Source: Bufo bufo
Taxonomy: Eukaryota > Chordata > Amphibia > Anura > Bufonidae
Length of the DNA stretch: 64,000 nucleotides
Reading direction: 5' to 3'
Assembly: GCF_905171765.1 (NCBI RefSeq)
Contig: NC_053391.1
Location: 656,427,750 to 656,491,749, forward strand
Positions 20,832 through 31,289 of the stretch are shown piece by piece (the stretch's first letter is position 1; every line of letters begins with the position of its first letter). Position numbers and translations under genes: made by a program. The notes under the pieces are model-generated. The model searched no databases and had not been told where the DNA came from. It was given only the letters and a program-made list of their open reading frames with translations.

Positions 20832-21360
20832 AGGGAGTCTGTCACTAGTACTGACTGAGCAAAACTGATGACAATGCTAGGTAGGGGCTGTGGAGAGCAG
20901 CATACACCCACCTTTAACTGCTTCATCAAAGTGAATATTATTCCGCTGGTCGCTCATTGTGAAGTGCTCTACACCTTGCGCTGCTTCACAGCCCTCCCCT
21001 TTGCTCTGAGTGACAGCTGTAGCATCCAACCAGGAGACCACTAGTGGTGTCTGAACAGAAGGGAGGGATTGTGAAGCAGCATAATATGAAGAACATCTCC
21101 CAGTGAGGAACTGGGGACTTGCGAAAGCGGTGACTAGCGGAATAAAAGTTCAGATTCTAAGTGCTGTTGATAATACAAGCTTTGATAAAGATTACCCAGC
21201 CTGCCATTACCTCTGCCTGGTGCTGTCAGCAGTTTTGCAGAGTGAACACCTGCCACAAACAGACTTGTCTTAAAAACAAATATATTCTAACATACTGTAT
21301 AAACCAGAAAATTACAGTATCTTACAGCACAACCTTCCACAATATAGCTATGTGATAAAC
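20832..21360. mobile_element. Truncated TTAA MITE (AGGGAGTCTGTC end only)
   Basis: Directly after the TTAA that ends the previous element comes AGGGAGTCTGTCAC, the terminus of the MITE at 8470-8889. No matching right end was found. Within it, TTGTGAAG-type arms (20960-21085) form an imperfect inverted repeat (CTTCACAGCCCTCCC against GGGAGGGATTGTGAAG). The extent to the right is approximate. Confidence 0.45.
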
Positions 21361-21394
21361 AGATTTATCAACAAGGGTGGGGTGTGCTCACCAC

Positions 21395-22350
21395 TCCCAA
21401 TCATACAGTACATCTTCAGAGTCTGCTTCCTTGTCAGTCCACACTGCACCCGAACTCCTCTTTTACACGTCAGTGAGTCATGAAAGTGTGCTGTCATGCT
21501 CTCCACGGACAACTCACGTACCCATTGATTTTAATGTGTTTATTTACACTTGGTCATTGAAAAAACCACGAAGACATCCATTACATTGGTCCAAGAGGTG
21601 GACCAAAAGCGCTCATTGAAGTCTATGGGTCGGTAAAAACCACCGACACAACATAGATGGCATCATGTTCTGGCAGTTATTTTCACTGACCCTTACTCAA
21701 AGATGCGCTGGTAGTTAAATTTTTGGCTAGCAGTGTGCATGGAATACGGATAAGGCCTCCTGCACACGACCGTTTTTTCCCCCCGTTTACTGGCTGTTTT
21801 TTGCGTTCCGTATACGATCTGTATACGGAACCATTCATTTCAATGGTTCCGCAAAAAAACGGAATGTACTCCGTATGCATTCCGTTTCCGTATTTCCGTT
21901 TTTCCGTTCCGTTTAAAGATAGAACATGTCCTATTATTGCCTGCAAATCATGTTTCGTGGCTCCATTCAAGTCAATGGGTCCGCAAAAAAACGGAACACA
22001 TACGGAAATGCATCCGTATGTCTTCCGTTTCCGTTCCGTTTTTTGCGGAACCATCTATTGAAAATGTTATGCCCAGCCCAATTTTATCTATGTAATTACT
22101 GTATACTGTATATGCCATACGGAAAAACGGAACAGAAACGGAAACACAACGGAAACAAAAATCAGGAACAACGGATCCGTGAAAAACGGACCGCAAAACA
22201 CTGAAAAAGCCATACGGTCGTGTGCAGGAGGCCTAACAAGTAGAGGGCAAAAAATGGATACACGGATCCAACACTTATCCTTGGCGCACATCTTCATGGA
22301 TAGACCGCTGACAATCTTGTCACAGATGACATCATGGCCACCGATGTGTG
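21395..22350. repeat. Older palindromic MITE hosting a younger one
   Basis: The flanks of the 21754-22233 MITE (21395-21750 and 22237-22350) have the same ACGGATCC / GTCTATGGGTC style as 1-345 and end in GATGTGTGAATGAGGA. This suggests one older element split by the inner one. The left boundary is uncertain. Confidence 0.4.
21754..22233. mobile_element. Harbinger-like MITE with TAA duplication
   Basis: Ends GGCCTCCTGCACACGACCG and its inverse, flanked by TAA (21751-21753 and 22234-22236). The interior is an imperfect palindrome of CCGTATAC/ACGGAAC motifs. The 3-bp TAA target fits PIF/Harbinger. No coding capacity. Confidence 0.7.
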
Positions 22351-22386
22351 AATGAGGAATTAGTTGCTTGTTCGTAATTACAGCAA

Positions 22387-22645
22387 GGGCTCATGCACAC
22401 GACCGCAGTTTTGGTCCACATCCCATCCGCGTTTTCTGTGGATCGGATGCAGACCCATTCATCTTAATGGGGTCTGTTCCGCGGCCCTGCAAAAAAAAAA
22501 AAAAACATATCCTGTTATTGTCTGTTTTGCAGACAAGGATAGGACATTTCTGCAGGAGTAAAAAAAAGGTGGCATGCATTCGGCCGTGTTTTGCGGATCC
22601 ACGATTTGTGTGCCGGAAAACACTTACGGCCGTGTGCATGGGGCC
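22387..22645. mobile_element. Harbinger-like MITE (GGGCTCATGCACACGACC ends)
   Basis: Ends GGGCTCATGCACACGACCG and CGGCCGTGTGCATGGGGCC, flanked by CAA and TAA (one mismatch from a 3-bp duplication). Palindromic interior with GGATCGGATGC and TTGCGGATCC. Contains a run of about 16 A at 22490-22505. Confidence 0.6.
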
Positions 22646-22705
22646 TAATACACAAAAAACAGTTCAAGCGTCCAGATCACATTATCATAATGAAAATGTT
22701 TATAA

Positions 22706-22998
22706 GGCTTCATGCACACGAACATATCTGCATTTTTTGTGTATCAGATGTGGACCCATTCATTTCAAAGGAGCCGCAAAAAATGCGGACAGCACACCCG
22801 TGAGCAGTCCACATCTGTATCTTCGTTCTGTGGCACCGCAAATAAATAAATAAAAATTAGAGCATGTCCTATACTTTTCCATTTTGTGGAGAAAGATAGG
22901 ACATTTCTACAGGAGTCAAGAATGAAGTGACGGCATGCACTCGGCTGGTTTCTGTGCTTTGTGGACCACAAAACGGATACAGTCATGTGTATGAGGCC
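22706..22998. mobile_element. Harbinger-like MITE (GGCTTCATGCACACG ends)
   Basis: Left end TAA then GGCTTCATGCACACGAAC. Right end GTCATGTGTATGAGGCC then TTATAA. Diverged inverted arms (GTCCTATAC..., ATAGGACATT). Confidence 0.55.
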
Positions 22999-23156
22999 TT
23001 ATAATGAGGACAAGATGGTACACATTGACAACAGACAAATCTTTCACGTATGCACAAATTATACATCGATTGTAGACAAGCCAACAAATATACCTAAAAT
23101 AAAATCTACCCATATAATAAAATAAAATCACCCTATGCACACACTCCATCGATTAA

Positions 23157-23536
23157 GGCCTCTTTCACACGGGCGTGTGTGCCCCGTGGTCGTGCTGCGA
23201 GCACGAGCACAGTCCGTGGGGCAGCCGCAGCGGATCGCGGACCCATTCACTTGAATGGGTCCGCGATCCGGCCGTTCCGCAAAAAGATAAGACATGTTCT
23301 ATCTTTTTGCGGAACGGAAGTACGGGACGAAACCCCACGGAAGCACTCCGTAGTTCTTCCGTAGGGTTCCGTTCCGTTCCGCACCATTCCGCATCTCCGG
23401 ATTTGCGGACCCATTGAAGTGAATGGGTCCGCATCCAAGATGCGGAATGCCCACGGAACGGCGCCCGTGTATTGCGGATCCGCAAATGCGGTCCGCAATA
23501 TGGCAACGGGGCGCACACACCCGTGTGAAAGAGGCC
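23157..23536. mobile_element. Harbinger-like MITE with TAA duplication
   Basis: Ends GGCCTCTTTCACACGGGCG and CCCGTGTGAAAGAGGCC, flanked by TAA (23154-23156 and 23537-23539). GC-rich palindromic interior with GGACCCATTCACTTGAATGG. No coding capacity; the ORFs here are palindrome by-products. Confidence 0.72.
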
Positions 23537-23539
23537 TAA

Positions 23540-24133
23540 GTGTGTACCTATACGCGCTCACATCTGTAGGAAGATATAAGAACACGCCGAAATTCACATG
23601 TATGGCACTGTCTAGTGCAGAGTTATTTCCAGGAGCCCCATAGAAGGGAATTGAGCAGTGGTCACACATACGCACCACTCTGTTCTCATAGGGGACTTAG
23701 AGACCCCTGTTTTCATGATCACTTGGGATCCTAGCGGTTGGACCCCTAGCCATCAGAGCGACTTAATCAGTGTGAGGAGGCTTACAGGCCATACATGTTC
23801 CTCTGGAATTTTGGGAAGAAGGTATGCAAGAAGGCGCTCTCTATAAGGAGCAGGGCCGTTTCTTGGACCGGACGGGACGGATGCCCGCTCGGGGCGCTGT
23901 CAGAAGGGGGGCGCCGGCAGGGCACAGCAGGAGATGAGCGCTGCGCTTCCATTGTGGGAGCGCTCACTCATCTCCATAGTCATCTGTATCGCCGTCAGCC
24001 TATCAGAGGCCAGTGCTGAGCCAGCGAGGGACACAGGCCGGAAGAGGCCGGAAGAGGCCTGCATCGCATCGCTGAGGGAGGTAAGTATACGTTTTTTTTG
24101 TTTTTTTTTATATATATATGTACAAATTACAAT
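23540..24133. other. Unassigned sequence
   Basis: No gene or element boundary is recognised. A GC-rich stretch (23840-24080, GGACCGGACGGGACGGATGC and GGAAGAGGCCGGAAGAGGCC) precedes a T-rich tract at 24093-24110. Confidence 0.35.
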
Positions 24134-24530
24134 ACTGGCACATAAGGGGGGCTGCTGGCACATAAGGGGGGCTACTGGCACATAAGGGGGACTACTGGCA
24201 CATAAGGGGGGCTACTGGCACATAAGGGGGGCTACTGGCACTTGATAGGTGGGCTACTGGCACTTGATAGGGGGCTACTGGCACATGATAGGGGGCGCGA
24301 CTGGCACATGATAGGGGGCGCGACTGGCACATGATAGGGGGGCACTGTGGCTACTGGCACATGATGGTGGGGGGGCTCTTATTACTGGCACATGATTGGC
24401 GGGCATCTATGGGGTCTCTTATTACTGGCACATGATTGGGGCATCTATGGGGGCACATCTTACTGGCACATGATTGGGGGGCATCTATTGGGGCACTTAT
24501 TACTGGCACATTATTGGGTGGCACTATAGG
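24134..24530. repeat. 20-bp G-rich minisatellite
   Basis: Units of GGCACATAAGGGGGGCTACT are near-exact at 24137-24240, then degenerate and lengthen (GGCACATGATAGGGGG, GGCACATGATTGGGGGGCAT) to about 24530. The G-run strand could form quadruplexes (inference). Confidence 0.75.
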
Positions 24531-24805
24531 GGCATCTACTGAGGCTAAAAAGAAGGGGTATTTTATATGGGGGGCTCTGTATAGGGGCATTTTATAGTAG
24601 CAGCACCAGCCTCTCCCTGCTCTGTGACCCCTCTGCCTCTTCTCCAAATCCTTATCATGAAATCTTTCTCATTAGGATAAAGCACAACATCAGCTCCGCC
24701 GAGCCCCCGGCCAAAGTGTTGAAGTGGCGTCCGAGATCCCCAAGGGCCAAGCCAAGTAATTATAAGTTTTCATGTGAAATATGTTTATGTTATACACATA
24801 TAGCA
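24531..24805. other. Unassigned sequence between two minisatellites
   Basis: No gene, element end or repeat period is recognised here. Confidence 0.4.
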
Positions 24806-26593
24806 TACACTGTGCCACACAATATACAGTATACCTCTACACTGTGCCGCACAATATACAGTATACCTCTACACTGTGCCGCACAATATACAGTATACCG
24901 CTACACTGTGCCACACAATATACAGTATACCTCTACACTGTGCCACACAATATACAGTATACCTCTACACTGTGCCGCACAATATACAGTATACCTCTAC
25001 ACTGTGCCCCACAATATACAGTATACCTCTACACTGTGCCACACAATATACAGTATACCGCTACACTGTGCCACACAATATACAGTATACCTCTACACTG
25101 TGCCACACAATATACAGTATACCTCTACACTGTGCCACACAATATACAGTATACCTCTACACTGTGCCACATAATGTACAGTATACCGCTACACTGTGTC
25201 ACACAATATACAGTATACCTCTACACTGTGCCACACAATGTACAGTATACCTCTACACTGTGCTCCACAATATACAGTATACCTCTACACTGTGCCACAC
25301 AATATACAGTATACCTCTACACTGTGCCACACAATATACAGTATACCTCTACACTGTGCCACACAATATACAGTATACCTCTACACTGTGCCACACAATA
25401 TACAGTATACCTCTACACTGTGCCCCACAATATACAGTATACCTATACACTGTGCCACACAATATACAGTATACCTCTACACTGTGCCACACAATATACA
25501 GTACACCGCTACACTGTGCCACACAATATACAGTATACCTCTACACTGTGCCACACAATGTACAGTATACCGCTACACTGTGCCACACAATATACAGTAT
25601 ACCTCTACACTGTGCCACACAATATACAGTATACCTCTACACTGTGCCACACAATGTACAGTATACCTCTACACTGTGCCACACAATATACAGTATACCT
25701 CTACACTGTGCCCCACAATATACAGTATACCGCTACACTGTGCTGCACAATATACAGTATACCTCTACACTGTGCCACACAATGTACAGTATACCGCTAC
25801 ACTGTGCCACACAATATACAGTATACCTCTACACTGTGCCACACAATATACAGTATACCTCTACACTGTGCCACACAATGTACAGTATACCTCTACACTG
25901 TGCCACACAATATACAGTATACCTCTACACTGTGCCCCACAATATACAGTATACCGCTACACTGTGCTGCACAATATACAGTATACCTCTACACTGTGCC
26001 ACACAATATACAGTATACCTCTACACTGTGCCACACAATGTACAGTATACCTCTACACTGTGCCACACAATATACAGTATACCTCTACACTGTGCCCCAC
26101 AATATACAGTATACCTCTATACTGTGCCACACAATATACAGTATACCTCTACACTGTGCCACACAATGTACAGTATACCTCTACACTGTGCCACACAATA
26201 TACAGTATACCTCTACACTGTGCCACACAATATACAGTATACCTCTACACTGTGCCACACAATATACAGTATACCTCTATACTGTGCCACACAATATACA
26301 GTATACCTCTACACTGTGCCACACAATATACAGTATACCTCTACACTGTGCCACACAATATACAGTATACCTCTACACTGTGCCACACAATATACAGTAT
26401 ACCTCTACACTGTGCCACACAATGTACAGTATACCTCTACACTGTGCCACACAATATACAGTATACCTCTACACTGTGACACACAATATACAGTATACCG
26501 CTACACTGTGCCCCACAATATACAGTATACCTCTATACTGTGCCACACAATATACAGTATACCTCTACACTGTGCCACACAATATACAGTATA
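24806..26593. repeat. 32-bp minisatellite, about 56 copies
   Basis: The unit is CACTGTGCCACACAATATAC plus AGTATACCTCTA. Variants include CCGC/CCCC/CCAC after GTG, ATATAC or ATGTAC, and CCTC or CCGC. The pair CCCCAC then CTGCAC recurs at a 224-bp distance (25711 and 25935), a 7-unit higher-order step. Because 32 is not a multiple of 3 and the unit has no stop in any plus frame, all three plus frames stay open for up to 611 codons. These are not genes. The array is interrupted by the Tc1 at 26594 and resumes at 28214. Confidence 0.95.
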
Positions 26594-28211
26594 CAGTGGG
26601 GGAAATAATTATTTGACCCCTCACTGATTTTGTAAGTTTGTCCAATGACAAAGAAATGAAAAGTCTCAGAACAGTATCATTTCAATGGTAGGTTTATTGT
26701 AACAGTGGCAGATAGCACATCAAAAGGAAAATCGAAAAAATAACTTTAAATAAAAGATAGCAACTGATTTGCATTTCATTGAGTGAAATAAGTATTTGAA
26801 CCCCTACCAACCATTAAGAGTTCTGGCTCCCACAGAGTGGTTAGACACTTCTACTCAATTAGTCACCCTCATTAAGGACACCTGTCTTAACTAGTCACCT
26901 GTATAAAAGACACCTGTCCACAGAATCAATCAATCAATCAAGCAGACTCCAAACTCTCCAACATGGGAAAGACCAAAGAGCTGTCCAAGGATGTCAGAGA
27001 CAAAATTGTAGACCTGCACAAGGCTGGAATGGGCTACAAAACCATTAGCAAGAAGCTGGGAGAGAAGGTGACAACTGTTGGTGCGATTGTTCGAAAATGG
27101 AAGGAGCACAAAATGACCATCAATCGACCTCGCTCTGGGGCTCCACGCAAGATCTCACCTCGTGGGGTGTCAATGGTTCTGAGAAAGGTGAAAAAGCATC
27201 CTAGAACTACACGGGAGGAGTTAGTTAATGACCTCAAATTAGCAGGGACCACAGTCACCAAGAAAACCATTGGAAACACATTACACCGCAATGGATTAAA
27301 ATCCTGCAGGGCACGCAAGGTCCCCCTGCTCAGGAAGGCACATGTGCAGGCCCGTCTGAAGTTTGCCAATGAACACCTGAATGATTCAGAGAGTGACTGG
27401 GAGAAGGTGCTGTGGTCTGATGAGACCAAAATAGAGCTCTTTGGCATTAACTCAACTCGCTGTGTTTGGAGGAAGAAAAATGCTGCCTATGACCCCCAAA
27501 ACACCGTCCCCACCGTCAAGCATGGGGGTGGAAACATTTTGCTTTGGGGGTGTTTTTCTGCTAAGGGCACAGGACAACTTATTCGCATAAACGGGAAAAT
27601 GGACGGAGCCATGTATCGTGAAATCCTGAGCGACAACCTCCTTCCCTCTGCCAGGAAACTGAAAATGGGTCGTGGATGGGTGTTCCAGCACGACAATGAC
27701 CCAAAACATACAGCAAAGGCAACAAAGGAGTGGCTCAAGAAGAAGCACATTAAGGTCATGGAGTGGCCTAGTCAGTCTCCGGACCTTAATCCAATCGAAA
27801 ACCTATGGAGGGAGCTCAAGCTCAGAGTTGCACAGAGACAGCCTCGAAACCTTAGGGATTTAGAGATGATCTGCAAAGAGGAGTGGACCAACATTCCTCC
27901 TAAAATGTGCGCAAACTTGGTCATCAATTACAAGAAACGTTTGACCTCTGTGCTTGCAAACAAGGGTTTTTCCACCAAGTATTAAGTCTTTTTTTGTTAG
28001 AGGGTTCAAATACTTATTTCACTCAATGAAATGCAAATCAGTTGCTATCTTTTATTTAAAGTTATTTTTTCGATTTTCCTTTTGATGTGCTATCTGCCAC
28101 TGTTACAATAAACCTACCATTGAAATGATACTGTTCTGAGACTTTTCATTTCTTTGTCATTGGACAAACTTACAAAATCAGTGAGGGGTCAAATAATTAT
28201 TTCCCCCACTG
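26594..28211 (+). mobile_element. Intact Tc1/mariner transposon
   Basis: Inserted at a TA of the minisatellite unit (TA at 26592-26593 and 28212-28213). Its 210-bp inverted repeats, 26594-26803 and 28002-28211, are identical base for base in my comparison. Each carries an outer AATAATTATTTGACCCC and an inner AATAAGTATTTGAACCC direct repeat (IR/DR type). A complete transposase lies between. The identical ends and open ORF argue for a recent insertion. Confidence 0.95.
26963..27985 (+). CDS. Tc1-family DDE transposase, full length
   Basis: 340 residues starting [10 protein letters not shown], the same length as typical Tc1/Sleeping Beauty-type transposases. Residues 1-110 form a paired-like DNA-binding region with two helix-turn-helix units ([40 protein letters not shown]) joined by a basic RPRSGAPRK linker. 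The catalytic domain has WSDETK (D153), the glycine-rich [12 protein letters not shown] (186-197), HDNDPKH (D244) and SPDLNPIEN (E279), so the DDE triad is complete. It cuts and pastes the element at TA in the nucleus. The start is the only ATG near the beginning (AACATGG), with A at -3 and G at +4. No frameshift or stop is present. Confidence 0.95.
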   Translation: MGKTKELSKDVRDKIVDLHKAGMGYKTISKKLGEKVTTVGAIVRKWKEHKMTINRPRSGAPRKISPRGVSMVLRKVKKHPRTTREELVNDLKLAGTTVTKKTIGNTLHRNGLKSCRARKVPLLRKAHVQARLKFANEHLNDSESDWEKVLWSDETKIELFGINSTRCVWRKKNAAYDPQNTVPTVKHGGGNILLWGCFSAKGTGQLIRINGKMDGAMYREILSDNLLPSARKLKMGRGWVFQHDNDPKHTAKATKEWLKKKHIKVMEWPSQSPDLNPIENLWRELKLRVAQRQPRNLRDLEMICKEEWTNIPPKMCANLVINYKKRLTSVLANKGFSTKY

Positions 28212-28213
28212 TA

Positions 28214-28290
28214 CCTCTACACTGTGCCACACAATGTACAGTATACCTCTACACTGTGCCACACAATGTACAGTATACCGCTACACTGTG
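28214..28290. repeat. Resumption of the 32-bp minisatellite
   Basis: About 2.4 units (CCTCTACACTGTGCCACAC, ATGTACAGTATACC) follow the Tc1 directly. The transposon therefore landed near the right edge of the array. Confidence 0.9.
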
Positions 28291-28674
28291 TAGGGGTTAT
28301 ACTGTTTATTGTACAGCATGGCAGAGAGGTTATATTGTCCGGCATGGTGTAACCTCCATACATTTTATGTACAGTATACAGTAATCCGCCATCTATGCTT
28401 TGAATCTGGTTTTATATGTTACTTGGTTTTTGTACATTTACTTGCGTGTGCTAGTTGAGAGCTGCTGTGATTGGGTTTTAGTTAGTTGTTAAATGCTAAC
28501 ATGACAGTTTTTTGGTTTTGCACATTATTGATGATTGTATTTCATGACTACTCATCTAAGGGTATTGCCTTCCTTTATACTGCAGTTCTCCTCTACCACT
28601 CTGCCTGCCACTTATAGCAGTTTAAGCAGTAATTTATGATTTTCTTTTGCTCACAATAAATCTTGTGTTAAGCA

Positions 28675-28693
<19 letters not shown>
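28291..28693 (+). other. Sequence ending in AATAAA and poly(A): retroposed 3' end
   Basis: AATAAA at 28657-28662 is followed about 15 bp later by an A run (28676-28692). This is the layout of a polyadenylated transcript copied into DNA. The 400 bp upstream has no ORF or recognised family, so it could be a 3'-UTR pseudogene piece or a LINE/SINE tail. Target duplications could not be defined because an AT microsatellite follows. Confidence 0.4.
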
Positions 28694-28708
<15 letters not shown>

Positions 28709-29201
28709 GGCGAGACGGTTGCAAGTACTCTTCTGATATGATTTCATCGAGCAGTTTTAATGGGGGGGGGGGGGGGAGTTTTTTGGACACTTGCCCTGAG
28801 AGAAATTTTACCTAGAAACTGCACTGATAAGGAGGTATAGTACCCCCTCAATCCTGACCTAGACCTCTCACCCAGTTAAGCCAGTAGTCTCTGCTCAGCA
28901 CTGTCTGCACATGAGATGCTGGCTTAGTTATTATCCAAGTCATATCTCAAGGCCTATTTAAAGGGTTGAACATTGACTTATAGGACAGCTGCCTTACATC
29001 TGGTGGCATTAGTGGCAGAGCTTGCTCACACCGATTTAGCCACTCTCCATAAGGAGATATAGTACCTCCCCAAATCTTGTACAAGTGAAATGGAAACAAA
29101 GTCAGAGGGACTGATGGCAAGCTTTGCATTGACATTCATCATGTCTTCTGTCCCCCCCCCCCCCACACCAGTTGTGTTCATCCACGAAGCTGAGTAGGTC
29201 C
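28694..29201. other. Unassigned sequence with homopolymer runs
   Basis: Starts with an AT dinucleotide run, and includes a G run near 28760-28776 and a C run near 29152-29164. No gene or element end is recognised. Confidence 0.4.
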
Positions 29202-29209
29202 ACGTAAAC

Positions 29210-29356
29210 CAGGCATCCTCAAACTGCGGCCCTCCAGCTGTTGCAAAGCTACAACTCCCAGCATGCCAGAACAGCCTACAGGTATTAGCCTACAGCAGGG
29301 CATTGTGGGAGTTGTAGTTTTACAACAGCTGGAGGGCCGCAGTTTGAGGATGCCTG
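29210..29356. mobile_element. Short hAT-type MITE (CAGGCATCCTCAA ends)
   Basis: Perfect 8-bp duplication ACGTAAAC (29202-29209 and 29357-29364). Ends CAGGCATCCTCAAACTGCGG and its exact inverse; the whole 147 bp folds as a hairpin. CAGG-type ends and 8-bp duplication fit hAT. Confidence 0.88.
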
Positions 29357-29364
29357 ACGTAAAC

Positions 29365-30039
29365 TCTGGTTGCACTAGATGCAGTTATAAAAGTAACCAC
29401 CAGATGGCAGCAGCATCTAAGTAATGCCAGAAGGAAGCTGGGAAAGCATCATGTACCTGAGCCCAGGGGACTGCTGGGTGGATTGCAGAGCAGTAAATAG
29501 TCATGGTAACAACATGAACGTTTAGAACTCATCAGTAATGATCTGCCGTCTTTACATACCGCAGGCTCTCCATGGTGCTGTTATTCCAAGAAACAACACT
29601 TATACTGTAGAGGTGACAGGCAGCATCGGGGCACATCAGATGTGACGGCTGCCGTTTCTCTAGACGGCTTTTTATGCCCAGACTCCTCTGTTATGACACT
29701 TTGCAGTAATGGCTGATATTATATTCAGTCCTCGGGCGTGACTACACTATACACAGATGAGGTTTCCCACTCCCAATCTTTGAATGCAGAATTATGTAGA
29801 CGCTGATACTGAACTAAGCTAACCCAAGGACGGGCACAGACTGAGGGCCCCTGTGCGAAATCACCTTGTCTTTCGCCTGCTACTTACATCTTTTGAAATG
29901 TAAAAGAATTTGCGGTCCTCGATGCACGGGCACCATCTGTGCAGCTGCCGCGACGGATCCAGACCCATTCAACAGCCTGCCTCTTATCTCACTACCCCAG
30001 CTCCTGACCACACGTTCAGGTCCCCCAGAGTGGTTAGCT
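29365..30039. other. Unassigned sequence
   Basis: No repeat boundary, exon or motif stands out. This is among the less repetitive-looking stretches of the window. Confidence 0.4.
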
Positions 30040-30042
30040 TAA

Positions 30043-30499
30043 GGCTCCATTCACACGTCCGCAATTTTTCTTCCGCATCTGTTCCGCAATTTTACGGAAC
30101 AGGTGCGGATCCATTCATTTCAATGGGGGAGTAATTGCTGTCCGCATAATCACTTTCGTGATGCGGTTCCGCAAAAAAAATGAAGCATGTCCTACTTTTG
30201 GCCGCAAATTGCAGTCCGCGGCCCCATTGTACTCAATGGGTCCGCAAAAAAACTGATGAAATGCGGAAAGACACCAAATGTCATCCGCATGTCATCCGCA
30301 TATCATCCGTGATTCACACATCCGCAATTGAAGATTCACAGGTTCTTCCTTCCTTTTTTATTTCTGCGGAAACACGGAAACACAGAAACACGGAATGGAT
30401 GTGGATGCACTTTCGTAAAAAAACTGAAGGTTTTTACGGAAACACGGATCCGCAAAAAAAAAGGACCGTAAGGAAAATTGCGGACGTGTGAATGGAGCC
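30043..30499. mobile_element. Harbinger-like MITE (GGCTCCATTCACACGTCC ends)
   Basis: Ends GGCTCCATTCACACGTCCGC and its inverse. Flanks are TAA on the left and TTA on the right, consistent with a TWA target but not a perfect duplication. Interior motifs (TGCGGATCC, CATTTCAATGGG) are palindromic. Same termini as the hairpins of the 16991-17845 array. Confidence 0.65.
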
Positions 30500-30502
30500 T
30501 TA

Positions 30503-31289
30503 GGGACACATGGGGGCAATGACACCATTTTAATGATTGTTTAGGGTATATTGGTTCCCCCCCCTTTTTTTTCTCTCTCTCCCTTTCCTCTCTTTCCCGC
30601 CTTTTATTTTACAGAAATTACCTCAGTTAAATTAAAGATGCAGTTTGGTCTGGTTTATGCTGGTTCCGGTTGCCTCTAGAATAAGATATTCGACAAGTAT
30701 ATGGCAAGTCCTGCCAGGTCACATGACTGACAGCAAAATAAAGTTGGTTTCCATTAGCAACCAGCGAGATTTTGAAATAATTTGAAAGCCGCTATGTATA
30801 TGACTGGAGGATAGTCCACTCCCTCATGGGTTTGCTTAGGTATTACATCTCAAAACTGTATTAGAGGCCTTGTGGCCTTATTATAGTCAGAGTCATCTAG
30901 TCAGGCTGGGTGTAACGGTGCGGTGTGGGTGGTAAACTCCACACTGAACACAGGAGGGAAGGGAAAATGTACGAGGCCTGGAAACTAGGCAAAGGGGAAA
31001 GGTCACCACCTAGTGAATCTCTAAACCGAGCCCTGACTACTATCAATGGTGATAGTAGGCGGCGGGCCCCATTCTTTTTAATAGCAGGCGAACCTGAAAA
31101 ACCTTCAGGTCATATTTGCAGCCACCAAATACTTACTAGAAGTGCACAAATAGTCCCACAACATGGACAGTGACATGGCAGAGGGGGATCATTGTCAAAA
31201 ATTCCCACAAAAAATATGTATTTTAATCAGGGGCCATTTTTATGCGTCTTAAAGGGAAACTCTTAAAAATGTCCCCTGCTGGAGCCTAG
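30503..31289. other. Unassigned sequence with an LTR-like fragment
   Basis: 30911-31130 (TGTAACGGTGCGGTG ... GGTCACCACCTAGTGAATC) resembles the body of the LTRs at 3531-4114 and 52961-54088 (GGTCACCTCCTAGCGCATC). It is therefore probably a truncated LTR. The rest shows a pyrimidine tract (30550-30600) and nothing else recognised. Confidence 0.4.

Noticed and set aside
24806..26593. CRISPR-like regular array
   Set aside because: The 32-bp units abut directly with no unique spacers, and the setting is a vertebrate-type genome.
24781..26627. Three overlapping plus-strand ORFs of 427-611 codons, repeating IQYTSTLCHT-like units
   Set aside because: They are the three frames of a 32-bp minisatellite with no stop codon. 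The unit length is not a multiple of 3, and the reading has no start context or domain.
27034..27759. Minus-strand ORFs of 90-137 codons
   Set aside because: Antisense of the intact Tc1 transposase.
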